A stretch of 10,516 bases of DNA from Gammaproteobacteria bacterium (GCA_004356415.1 SMWN01000122.1:1-10516), one strand, 5' to 3'; positions 1-6,890 are shown, counted from the first letter of the stretch. Program-made: numbers and translations. Notes: a model not told the origin generated them from the sequence alone.

Positions 1-840
1 AAATCTGGCGAGGTTTTTTTCGCGCATACTTCTTTATCACCCCTGACTGATGAAACAGGAGAAGTTATAGGCATCATCAGTTATTCACTGGATATCTCTG
101 AACGAAAAAATATCGAACAATCACTCAAGGAAAGTGAAGAGAGACTTAAACTTGCCATAGCAGGCGCTGATGATGGTATTTGGGATTGGGATATTGATAC
201 AAATACAGTTTTTTATTCCTCTAGATATAAAGCATTAATAGGATATACCGAAGAAGAATTTTCTGATGTTCTCAATTCCTTTGTTGATCATCTTCACCCT
301 GATGATTACGAAGATGCCTTGAATGCCATTAATAATCATTTAGATATTCGCCCTCCCTATGATGTCGAGTATCGTCTCAGAACAAAATCAGGTAGTTACT
401 GTTGGTTTAGAGCAAGAGGTCAAGCACTATGGAATGATGCCGGGAAAGCAATTCGTATGTCAGGTTCAATACGAGATATTGATGATAAGAAGAAAACGGA
501 GATTGAATTCGCCAACTACCAAAATAAACTGGAAGAATTAGTCAAAAATCGTACTGCTGAATTAGAGCAGGCACGCTCTAGCCTGTTAAAATCAAATCAA
601 TCCCTGAAGGCGCTTAGTCAAGGCAATCATGCCCTAGCTCGTGTTACAGATGAACAGGAACTTCTGGATGATATTTGCCGAATCATTGTCGGGGTGGGAA
701 ATTACAAACTGGCCTGGGTTGGTTATGCAGTGCATGATGAAAACAAAAACATACAACCTGTTGCACAGTATGGATGCGAAAAAGATTACATCGAGAATCT
801 AAATCTAACCTGGGCAGATCAAGTACATGGGCGAGGATAA
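1..840 (+). CDS. Sensor protein, PAS-PAS-truncated GAF (5' partial, interrupted 3' end)
   Basis: The frame is open from base 1, so the start lies outside the window; 279 residues are visible. Residues 1-35 are the end of one PAS/PAC unit (GEVIGIISYSLDISERK). Residues about 46-165 are a second PAS/PAC with WDWD near 61-64, HPDD at 99-102 and a closing GSIRDIDD. A charged helix, probably coiled coil, spans about 163-200. A GAF domain starts near 203 (ALSQGNHALARVTDEQELL, then LAWVGYA). It runs to LTWADQVHGRG and hits a stop; relatives of this GAF type normally continue for roughly 90 more residues (family memory, not computed). The protein presumably senses ligand or redox signals and would pass them to the GGDEF-EAL module encoded in the overlapping downstream frame. 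I read it as the N-terminal part of a sensor diguanylate cyclase/phosphodiesterase broken inside the GAF domain. Confidence 0.8.
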   Translation, partial: KSGEVFFAHTSLSPLTDETGEVIGIISYSLDISERKNIEQSLKESEERLKLAIAGADDGIWDWDIDTNTVFYSSRYKALIGYTEEEFSDVLNSFVDHLHPDDYEDALNAINNHLDIRPPYDVEYRLRTKSGSYCWFRARGQALWNDAGKAIRMSGSIRDIDDKKKTEIEFANYQNKLEELVKNRTAELEQARSSLLKSNQSLKALSQGNHALARVTDEQELLDDICRIIVGVGNYKLAWVGYAVHDENKNIQPVAQYGCEKDYIENLNLTWADQVHGRG

Positions 841-2542
841 ATTGTTCACTGAATACTTACTCAATGAAAGCGAACAAAAATATCGTGATCTGGTCACAAA
901 CATTCCTGGTGCTGTATATCGTTGTGCAAACGATGCTGACAGGACCATGCATTATATTAGCCCAAATATTTACAGTATATCTGGTTACCCCGCAGACGAT
1001 TTTATCGATAATACAATAAGATCATTTGCAAGCATCATTCATCCAGACGATACAAAAATGGTAGCGGATAAGGTATCAGTTGGGCTCGAGCAGAAGAAGC
1101 CCTATGTAATCGAATACAGAATAATAGATAAGGAATCGAATATCAGGTGGGTTTATGAAAAAGGTCAAGGAATTTATAGTGAAGACGGTGAACTTGCATA
1201 CACGAATGGTGCTATTTTTGATATTACAGAATCTCATGAATTATCAGAAAAACTGTCATACCAAGCAACTCATGATGTATTAACCGGACTGGTAAACCGC
1301 AGCGAGTTTGAACACCGCCTTAATAGAGTCTTACAAACAATTTATAAGCATAATTCAGAACACGCACTTTTATATCTCGATCTGGATCAATTTAAAATAA
1401 TTAATGATACATGTGGCCATATCGCCGGCGATGAATTACTTCGCCAGCTGGGCCTCCTGTTATCAAAAGAAGTCAGAAAAAGAGACACCGTGGCAAGACT
1501 GGGCGGAGATGAATTTGGTGTTCTTATGGAGCATTGTTCACTCAAACAGGCAAAACGTGTTGCTAACAAATTAAAAAAATCCGTAGATCAGTTCAGGTTT
1601 TTATGGGAAAAGAAACAATTTAATATTGGCGTCAGTATCGGACTGGTCATTATTGATGAAAGCGCTGGAGATATCACAGATTTACTCAAAAAAGCGGATG
1701 CCGCCTGTTATGCCGCTAAAGAACAAGGTAGAAATCGTATTCATATATTTAAAGACGACGACAAACAGCTTGCAAAACAGTATGGAGAAATGCAATGGGT
1801 TAACCTGATTAATCGAGCATTAGAGGAAAATACGTTTTTCCTGGCCTTTCAGGCAGTGATCCCACTAAAAAAATCGAAATCCAAAACCAAATACGATCGC
1901 TTCGAATTACTGATCCGGATGAAACTGGATGATAAAATCATATTACCTGAAAAATTTTTACCCGCAGCAGAAAAGTATGGTTTAGCAACAAAAATTGATC
2001 AATGGGTAATCACGACTGCATTTGTTCATTTTAGCAAAAACAAGGAACTGCTTGATGCTACTGTAGAATTTTTCATTAATCTTTCGGGCCAATCAATTAG
2101 AGATGATAAATTTCTTGAGTTTGTAAAAAAGGCTTTTATAAAACATAAAATCCCACAAGATAAAATATGTTTCGAGATCACTGAAACAGCGGCAATAGCT
2201 AACCTTGCCAAGGCAAATATATTTATTGACGCCCTCAAAAAAGGGGGGTGTAAATTCGCACTGGATGATTTTGGAAGTGGTCTTTCTTCTTTTGCATATT
2301 TAAAAACATTGCACATTGATTATTTGAAGATTGACGGCTTCTTTATCAAAGGTATTGTTAATGACCCTATTGACTATGCAATGGTTAATTCAATCAATGA
2401 AATTGGCCATAAAATGGGATTAAAAACCATTGCAGAATTTGCTGAGAATAAAAAAATACTGGATAAGCTGAAGCAGATAGGCGTGGATTACGTTCAGGGA
2501 TACCATTTTGGCGAGATCCAGACTTTAATTCAAACAAGCTAA
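827..2542 (+). CDS. PAS-GGDEF-EAL cyclic-di-GMP turnover protein (probable C-terminal half of a split sensor)
   Basis: 571 residues. PAS/PAC spans about 13-137 (YRDLVTNIPGAVYR, HPDD at 72-75, GAIFDITE). The GGDEF domain is about 145-310: HDVLTGLVNR, GGDEF intact at 226-230, and an inhibitory-site RxxD at 217-220, five residues before it, as in product-inhibited cyclases. The EAL domain is about 325-570. The EAL signature reads ELL (360-362), and the usual metal and catalytic positions are present: N418 in NLSG, E450 and E453 in EITET, D480-D481 in DDFGSG, K501 in LKIDG, E537 in TIAEF and Q558 in VQGY. Both activities are therefore possible. The ATG at 827 overlaps the preceding stop by 14 bases, lies in the next frame and has no convincing ribosome-binding site; this frame is closed by a stop at 806-808. 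Only about 12 residues separate the GAF break from the PAS domain. It may be expressed by translational coupling, or be the remnant of a longer broken gene. Confidence 0.85.
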   Translation: MGEDKLFTEYLLNESEQKYRDLVTNIPGAVYRCANDADRTMHYISPNIYSISGYPADDFIDNTIRSFASIIHPDDTKMVADKVSVGLEQKKPYVIEYRIIDKESNIRWVYEKGQGIYSEDGELAYTNGAIFDITESHELSEKLSYQATHDVLTGLVNRSEFEHRLNRVLQTIYKHNSEHALLYLDLDQFKIINDTCGHIAGDELLRQLGLLLSKEVRKRDTVARLGGDEFGVLMEHCSLKQAKRVANKLKKSVDQFRFLWEKKQFNIGVSIGLVIIDESAGDITDLLKKADAACYAAKEQGRNRIHIFKDDDKQLAKQYGEMQWVNLINRALEENTFFLAFQAVIPLKKSKSKTKYDRFELLIRMKLDDKIILPEKFLPAAEKYGLATKIDQWVITTAFVHFSKNKELLDATVEFFINLSGQSIRDDKFLEFVKKAFIKHKIPQDKICFEITETAAIANLAKANIFIDALKKGGCKFALDDFGSGLSSFAYLKTLHIDYLKIDGFFIKGIVNDPIDYAMVNSINEIGHKMGLKTIAEFAENKKILDKLKQIGVDYVQGYHFGEIQTLIQTS

Positions 2543-2612
2543 TTTAATTGATATCCGAATAATTATTTTAGTCATATTTTTTTCCTCCCAAAACATTCCC
2601 TTCAAGAATTAA

Positions 2613-2625
2613 TATACTAGACTTA
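2613..2625 (+). promoter_or_regulatory. Candidate promoter -10 box for the small RNA
   Basis: TATACT at 2613-2618 matches the sigma-70 -10 consensus at five of six positions, and an A at about 2625 is a plausible start. The -35 region at 17-bp spacing is poor (AAAACA), so an activator or another sigma factor could be needed. It lies directly upstream of the paired structure starting at 2629. Confidence 0.45.
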
Positions 2626-2757
2626 CAGTAGCTGTTACGAATAGGCCGACTCTCGTTGGCTCGTGGGGGACCGCAAAGAGGTTCCCTGTATTAATGACCA
2701 TAGTACTCGAACGCGACAGCTAAAAGCCCTGGAGGTTAATGCCTCCGGGGCTTTTAC
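2625..2757 (+). ncRNA. Candidate structured small RNA, family not recognised
   Basis: No reading frame is evident here. The + strand folds compactly by eye. A closing stem pairs 2629-2639 (TAGCTGTTACG) with 2712-2722 (CGCGACAGCTA), with one mismatch and one G-U. Hairpin 1 pairs 2645-2650 with 2655-2660 around a TCTC loop, with one G-U. Hairpin 2 pairs 2666-2672 (GGGGACC) with 2680-2686 (GGTTCCC) around loop GCAAAGA, with one G-U. The stretch 2688-2711 is largely unpaired. A strong intrinsic terminator follows directly, giving an RNA of about 130 nt. I compared it from memory with 6S, 4.5S SRP, tmRNA, tRNA and cyclic-di-GMP-I riboswitches and saw no match. It lies between convergent genes, so it is more likely a stand-alone or 3'UTR-derived RNA than a leader. 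Expression is inferred. Confidence 0.5.
2722..2755. terminator. Bidirectional intrinsic terminator
   Basis: A 14-bp stem pairs AAAAGCCCTGGAGG (2722-2735) with CCTCCGGGGCTTTT (2742-2755), with one G-T pair and loop TTAATG. T runs lie on both sides, so it can end the + strand small RNA and the - strand peroxiredoxin gene that stops at 2773. Confidence 0.88.
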
Positions 2758-2772
2758 AAGCAATATCAGGTG

Positions 2773-3516
2773 CTAGGCTGCTACTCTCTTGCCGAGCCAA
2801 ACTTCAAGTGCCTCTGAATCTCCAATATGTTCCCCGTTAACAAAAATCTGAGGTACAGTTTCTGTGCCCGAAATAGCCCTTAAACTCCGGTCTGTATAAT
2901 CCTTATTCAATACCAGTTCCTCAAACTCAATATTTGCATCTCGTAACAGTCCTTTGGCCTTAACGCAGTAGGGACAATCTTTGCGCGTCAACATACTGAC
3001 ATCCATCGGTGCCGTTGCTTGCGGTGCAATATAGGCAAGCATTGTATCGGCATCTGACACCCCATAGGGGTCCCCTGCGACATCTGGCTCGGCAAATATT
3101 TTCTTGATCACACCATCCCGTACCAACATGGAATACCGCCATGAACGCTTACCAAAACCCAAATCATTCTTGTCTACCAACATGCCCATTGCTTCGGTAA
3201 AATCACCATTCCCATCCGGCAGGAAGTAAATGCTATCGGCTTGCTGCTCTCTCTTCCATTCATTCATGACGAAGGCATCGTTGACTGCTACACAAATTAT
3301 GTCATCTACTCCATGATGCCTGAACAGTTGTGCAAGCTGATTATATCTTGGTACATGTGACGATGAACACGTCGGGGTAAAGGCACCCGGCAACGAAAAT
3401 ACGATAACCGTTTTGCCAGCAAATAGATCCTTGCTTTCTACATCAATCCACTCGTGATCATGACGTGTATGGAACGTAACCTCTGGAATAGCTTGACCTT
3501 CTTTTAAATGATTCAT
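2773..3516 (-). CDS. Peroxiredoxin-5/glutaredoxin fusion protein
   Basis: 247 residues. Residues 1-165 form a Prx5-type thiol peroxidase: SLPGAFTPTC places the peroxidatic Cys at C50, and WRYSM supplies the conserved active-site Arg R127. Residues about 172-247 form a glutaredoxin with CPYC at 181-184, the cis-proline TVP at 220-222 and the glutathione-binding GD at 232-233. In this fusion family (known from Haemophilus and Vibrio) the glutaredoxin part reduces the peroxidase part with glutathione, so hydrogen and alkyl peroxides are removed in one cytoplasmic polypeptide. The ATG at 3516 has GAGGAG 11 bases upstream. It lies 63 bp downstream of dps on the same strand and is close to oxyR, so co-expression and OxyR control are likely, though no operator was identified directly upstream. 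Confidence 0.95.
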   Translation of the reverse strand: MNHLKEGQAIPEVTFHTRHDHEWIDVESKDLFAGKTVIVFSLPGAFTPTCSSSHVPRYNQLAQLFRHHGVDDIICVAVNDAFVMNEWKREQQADSIYFLPDGNGDFTEAMGMLVDKNDLGFGKRSWRYSMLVRDGVIKKIFAEPDVAGDPYGVSDADTMLAYIAPQATAPMDVSMLTRKDCPYCVKAKGLLRDANIEFEELVLNKDYTDRSLRAISGTETVPQIFVNGEHIGDSEALEVWLGKRVAA

Positions 3517-3545
3517 AATGACTATTTCTCCTCAAAATAATTAAT

Positions 3546-3559
3546 GTGGGCATACCCAC
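3546..3559 (-). terminator. Short hairpin between dps and the peroxiredoxin gene
   Basis: Read on the - strand, GTGGG-TATG-CCCAC is followed by AT-rich ATTAATTATTTT. The stem has only five base pairs, so it could at most attenuate dps transcription, lowering the peroxiredoxin message relative to dps, or mark a processing site. Confidence 0.3.
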
Positions 3560-3579
3560 GGCTAAAATAAATTTGTCAG

Positions 3580-4056
3580 TTAATTGGCTGTCTCAAGCAG
3601 ACTGCGAAGCATCCAGGCGTTTTTTTCATGTATCTGCATCCGCTGTATTAACAAATCCGCAGTAGGCTCATCGTTAGCTGCGTCAACCACTGGCAATATC
3701 GAACGCGCTGTACGCACAACAGTTTCCTGCCCGATAACGAGTTGTTGAATCATTTCATCTGCATTAGGAATACCTTCTTCTTCCTCGATCTCGGTGAGCT
3801 GTGCAAATGCCTTATAAGATCCTGGCGCAGCAATCCCAAGAGCACGGATCCGTTCTGCGATTTCATCCACTGCGGTGGCTAACTCGGTATACTGCCCTTC
3901 GAACATTAAATGCAGAGTGTTGAACATTGGACCTGTCACATTCCAGTGGTAGTTATGTGTCTTCAGATAAAGCGTATAACTGTCAGCAAGTACTTTTGCC
4001 AAACCATCTGCAATGTTCTGCCTGTCCTGCTCTGATATTCCAATATTGATACTCAT
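3580..4056 (-). CDS. dps: Dps-family ferritin-like DNA/iron protection protein
   Basis: 158 residues starting MSINIGISEQ. The ATG at 4056 is preferred over an in-frame TTG at 4071 because GGAGGG, an ideal ribosome-binding site 8 bases before this ATG, would lie inside the coding region of the longer version. Dps forms 12-subunit cages that oxidise ferrous iron with peroxide and store it, suppressing Fenton chemistry. The inter-subunit ferroxidase residues are visible: H37 in YHWNV, H49 in TLHLMFE, E53, then D64 and E68 in DEIAER, aligning with H51, H63, D67, D78 and E82 of E. coli Dps. The Lys-rich N-terminal tail that gives E. coli Dps its DNA binding is absent, so iron storage may matter more than DNA coating. 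It is divergent from oxyR with a 137-bp spacer and upstream of the peroxiredoxin gene. Confidence 0.95.
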   Translation of the reverse strand: MSINIGISEQDRQNIADGLAKVLADSYTLYLKTHNYHWNVTGPMFNTLHLMFEGQYTELATAVDEIAERIRALGIAAPGSYKAFAQLTEIEEEEGIPNADEMIQQLVIGQETVVRTARSILPVVDAANDEPTADLLIQRMQIHEKNAWMLRSLLETAN

Positions 4057-4096
4057 TAGATAACCCTCCAAATCAGGTTGTGATTAACTTGAGAGC

Positions 4097-4102
4097 ATTA
4101 TA
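4097..4102 (-). promoter_or_regulatory. Consensus -10 box of the dps promoter
   Basis: The - strand reads TATAAT exactly, about 40 bases before the dps ATG. The 17-bp-spaced -35 hexamer is TATATT, far from consensus. That pattern is expected of an activator-dependent promoter and fits OxyR control, but it is inferred. Confidence 0.55.
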
Positions 4103-4116
4103 GGAGGAGATGTTTA

Positions 4117-4138
4117 ATAAATATAATAGTATATTTAT
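4117..4138. promoter_or_regulatory. Perfect inverted repeat in the oxyR-dps spacer, candidate operator
   Basis: ATAAATATA (4117-4125) and TATATTTAT (4130-4138) are perfect reverse complements separated by ATAG. The repeat overlaps the -35 region of the predicted dps promoter and lies 55 bp before oxyR, where an OxyR tetramer would bind to activate dps and repress oxyR. More ATAG/CTAT tetrads occur at 4143-4146 and 4157-4160, but their spacing does not fit the canonical OxyR pattern of four tetrads at 11-bp steps. The regulator is thus unproven, and an AT-rich palindrome can arise by chance. Confidence 0.4.
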
Positions 4139-4193
4139 GTTACTATGATACATTTTATAGAATGACAGGCATGGCTGATATTGGAGAAATAAA

Positions 4194-5114
4194 ATGCAGT
4201 ATCTTCCCACGATTAAACAACTTAGATATCTAATTGCCCTAGATAAACACCTGCATTTCGGTAAAGCCGCCGAGGCATGTTTTGTTTCCCAGTCTGCCTT
4301 CAGTGTTGCCATCCGTGAGCTTGAATCGACATTGGGTGTGCAGCTCGTTGACCGCACCAATAAAAGGGTAACCATTACATCCACGGGTCAAGAGATTGTG
4401 GTTCAGGCACGACTGGTACTTAGGGATACTGAAGCTTTGATGGATATGGCACGGGTAAATAATGAACCCCTGTCCGGCAAATTGAAGTTAGGTGTCATTC
4501 CAACAATATCACCATTTTTACTGCCCAAAATACTCCCTAAACTTCGTTCACATTTCCCTCATTTACAACTTTTTTTGCAGGAAGACACAACGCTGCGAGT
4601 CTATGATAAATTGATGAGTGGGGAGCTGGATTTGATCATAATAGCGCTGCCTTTTGAATTACGTCACGTTGAGAAAATGACACTCTTTAAGGATCCATTT
4701 CTCCTGGCGTATAAAAAAGGCAGTAAGTTTATAGAAACACAAAAAGTTACGGCCGATCACATGCAATCAGAAAGTATCCTGTTGCTTGAGGATGGCCATT
4801 GTCTTCGGGGTCACGCACTGTCTGCCTGTAAAATTCGTAACCTGAATAAAGTAAGTCAATTCTCTGCAAGTAGCCTGTTGACCTTGATCGAAATGGTTGA
4901 AGCTGATCTTGGGGTCACCTATTTACCTGAGATGGCCAAAGATTCTCCTATGCTCAAGAATACAAATATAAGAACACAAGCAATGCCTAAAAATAGTCAT
5001 CGGGAAATCGGCTTAATCTGGCGCAAGGGAAGCGGCAGAAAAGATGAATTCATAATGTTGGGAGAATTTATCCAGAAATATAGAAACAGGAAAAACAGAA
5101 ATAGGAAAAGATAG
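4194..5114 (+). CDS. oxyR: Hydrogen-peroxide-responsive LysR-type regulator OxyR
   Basis: 306 residues. The N-terminal winged helix-turn-helix spans about 5-64 (LRYLIALDKHLHFGKAAEACFVSQ), and a LysR substrate-binding fold follows from about 95. LLLEDGHCLRGHALSAC places C203 and C212 nine residues apart, matching the C199-C208 redox pair of E. coli OxyR, so peroxide sensing by disulfide formation is expected. The oxidised form would activate peroxide-defence genes, here plausibly dps and the peroxiredoxin fusion. The ATG at 4194 follows GGAG at good spacing. The C-terminus ends in a basic tail (YRNRKNRNRKR) coded by an imperfect 15-bp tandem repeat around 5083-5111, an unusual ending that may be lineage-specific. 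The stop lies 13 bp from the convergent decarboxylase gene, with no terminator between them. Confidence 0.95.
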   Translation: MQYLPTIKQLRYLIALDKHLHFGKAAEACFVSQSAFSVAIRELESTLGVQLVDRTNKRVTITSTGQEIVVQARLVLRDTEALMDMARVNNEPLSGKLKLGVIPTISPFLLPKILPKLRSHFPHLQLFLQEDTTLRVYDKLMSGELDLIIIALPFELRHVEKMTLFKDPFLLAYKKGSKFIETQKVTADHMQSESILLLEDGHCLRGHALSACKIRNLNKVSQFSASSLLTLIEMVEADLGVTYLPEMAKDSPMLKNTNIRTQAMPKNSHREIGLIWRKGSGRKDEFIMLGEFIQKYRNRKNRNRKR

Positions 5115-5127
5115 TTATCTTTGCTAC

Positions 5128-6318
5128 CTAGTATTTCCCTCTGAAATCTGCATATGAAAATTCTTTTTGAAGAACAAGCACTCCGTCAGACTTTAGAATA
5201 ATAACCGCTGGTAAATTAATTCCATTGAACGTATTTGCCTTAACAAACATATACGCACCGACATTTTTAAAGATCACTCTGCTACCAATGCTCAGTACTT
5301 GCTCAAACCGATAATCCCCAAACATATCACCACTGAGACAACTACATCCTGCCAGGCGATATTCATAACCCCCCTCAGAATTCTCCTGCACAATTTCAGG
5401 TTTATACTGATATTCAAAAACTTCAGGCAAATGGTTTACTGTGGTATCAAGAATTGCTACCTGTTTGCCATCAGACTCAAACATATCTATAACAGATGAA
5501 ACGAGGGAGCCGGCTGACCCAACAATCCCTTTTCCCGGCTCAATAAAAACATCCAGGGTATATGTGTCTTTCAGATCTTGAATGATCTGCTCAAGTTCAT
5601 GCTGTTGTTTTTCATTATCTATAAAGTATCCCCCACCCAGATTAATCCATTGCATACGTTCAAGTGTTTGGCCAAGTAACAGACAAACGTGATCCACCGT
5701 CTGTTTCAACTCCGTATAGTCACTGGATTCACAATTATTGTGTAGGTGTAGACCTTGGATATTCTCGAGATGTTTAATATTTTCTAATTCAGGGATCGGA
5801 ACACCCAGTTTTGAATATTTACGGCAGGGATCATAACGTTCATCTTTGACAAATGATATTTCCGGGTTAATACGCAAGCCACAATTCAGTTTTTGAATTT
5901 CATCCCCCAAGATATCTTTCTGGATATGCCCTTGATAATATTGCCACTGGCTCAAGGAATTAAAGGAGATATAATCTACATATTCCACGATTGACCCAAA
6001 CTCGTCATCTCTCAAGCCGGGGGTTGTAAGATGAACGGTCCCCCTATCCCCTATTATTTCTCTTGCTATCTGACACTCAAACAATGAACTCACAGAAAAC
6101 CCATCAACACGATTAGCAATCGTTTCCAACAAGCCTCTCATGGTAGCGGCCTTGATTGAATAAAGGATCTGGCAGCCACTATTCTTCTTAACCTCAGATA
6201 ACGCTGCCAGCCTGTCTATGATCACAGATTCATCATAAACAAAAGCAGGTGTCTGATTGATTTTGTCACTGGCTATTAAGATACGTTCGGAATCAACTTT
6301 TTTGGAAACAGAGATCAT
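5128..6318 (-). CDS. Fold-type III PLP decarboxylase, carboxynorspermidine decarboxylase-like
   Basis: 396 residues, an alanine-racemase-type barrel plus C-terminal sheet. The PLP lysine is K56 in ILYSIKAATM. Other landmarks are YDPCRKYSKLG (162-172), GLHLHNNCES with H191 and H193, GGG at 228-230, EPG at 260-262, and CLSGD (327-331) with the likely catalytic Cys. YxPCxxYSxLG, the HLPE segment (296-299) and TFNGI favour the carboxynorspermidine decarboxylase (NspC) group, which makes norspermidine or spermidine from the carboxylated precursor. The phosphate-binding segment reads EPGKGIVG, not the EPGEA I recall for that group, and resembles diaminopimelate and ornithine decarboxylases (EPGR). 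Substrate is therefore uncertain. No carboxynorspermidine dehydrogenase partner is in the window. The ATG at 6318 has no good ribosome-binding site and a stop lies 21-24 bases upstream in frame, so no longer form exists; a downstream start is possible. Confidence 0.82.
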   Translation of the reverse strand: MISVSKKVDSERILIASDKINQTPAFVYDESVIIDRLAALSEVKKNSGCQILYSIKAATMRGLLETIANRVDGFSVSSLFECQIAREIIGDRGTVHLTTPGLRDDEFGSIVEYVDYISFNSLSQWQYYQGHIQKDILGDEIQKLNCGLRINPEISFVKDERYDPCRKYSKLGVPIPELENIKHLENIQGLHLHNNCESSDYTELKQTVDHVCLLLGQTLERMQWINLGGGYFIDNEKQQHELEQIIQDLKDTYTLDVFIEPGKGIVGSAGSLVSSVIDMFESDGKQVAILDTTVNHLPEVFEYQYKPEIVQENSEGGYEYRLAGCSCLSGDMFGDYRFEQVLSIGSRVIFKNVGAYMFVKANTFNGINLPAVIILKSDGVLVLQKEFSYADFRGKY

Positions 6319-6441
6319 ATGATTGAAAATATATTTTTAATAAATGTTCTTTAGGCTAGATGTACTTTTGGGGATGCTGCTTTATACTGCCATAGCTCAA
6401 ACTATTGGCATAATGGAAAATTCAACAAGGCATTTTAATCA

Positions 6442-6849
6442 ATGAAAAAACGACTCACAAAATTCGCATTATTTTTATCAATTCTTATTCCTGTTTGTGT
6501 TATCGCTGGAAGGGAAGACAAAGTCGACCCCAAGCTAAAACCAGAGTACCTGTCACAAGATCAGGTTACCAGAGAAGACTATAACACGATGTCAGAGTTT
6601 GGAATCAGCTATGATGAATGCCTTGCAGACACTTCACGTGCTGAAGTGGCCAATTACAACGATCCTCGTCACGTTGTCGACGTCGCCATGAAGAAATGTG
6701 CTGTGAAGCTGGAAGAACTGAATGACTGGTTAACTGAAAAAAGATTCCCACCAAACTTCAAGAAAGGCCACATAAGGAAATTAAGTGGAAAATCCGTACG
6801 GAAAGTCATGCCTCAGGTAATGTTTCTGATGTCAACCAAACAACAGTAA
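6442..6849 (+). CDS. Small exported protein of unknown function
   Basis: 135 residues; I do not recognise the family. Residues 1-22 form a Sec signal peptide: MKKR, then a hydrophobic core FALFLSILIPVCV, with likely cleavage after VIA at 22. C19 is not in a proper lipobox, so it is probably not a lipoprotein. The mature protein of about 113 residues is charged and has two cysteines, C60 in SYDEC and C86 in MKKCAVKL, which could form one periplasmic disulfide. The segment between the cysteines and up to about 100 looks helical; the C-terminus is basic. The ATG lacks a strong ribosome-binding site (AAGG about 11 bases upstream). It is divergent from the decarboxylase gene across 123 bp. A TATACT box at 6393-6398 could serve as its -10. 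The reading frame and signal peptide make it a credible gene. Confidence 0.75.
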   Translation: MKKRLTKFALFLSILIPVCVIAGREDKVDPKLKPEYLSQDQVTREDYNTMSEFGISYDECLADTSRAEVANYNDPRHVVDVAMKKCAVKLEELNDWLTEKRFPPNFKKGHIRKLSGKSVRKVMPQVMFLMSTKQQ

Positions 6850-6890
6850 GCCAAATTTTTAATAATACATGACAATTAATTTCGGCCAAC

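Noticed and set aside
2640..2722. Cyclic-di-GMP-I (GEMM) riboswitch, suggested by GGGGGACCGCAAAG near a GGDEF-EAL gene
   Set aside because: The rest of the GEMM core does not match, and the RNA ends at a terminator between convergent genes with no downstream gene on that strand to control.
2629..2722. tRNA or tRNA-like cloverleaf
   Set aside because: There is a closing stem and two arms, but no T-loop, no anticodon arm of the right size and no CCA-proximal layout on either strand.
4054..4071. Longer Dps starting at TTG 4071
   Set aside because: GGAGGG within those codons is the ribosome-binding site of the ATG at 4056, which gives the normal Dps N-terminus.
4073..4384. 103-codon open frame antisense to the start of oxyR
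   Set aside because: It overlaps the certain oxyR coding region and the promoter spacer, shows no domain and has no ribosome-binding site.
6850..6886. Terminator between the exported protein gene and rppH
   Set aside because: The best stem (GCCAAATT with AATTT-C-GGC) is short, has a bulge and a loop of about 20 bases; too weak to call.
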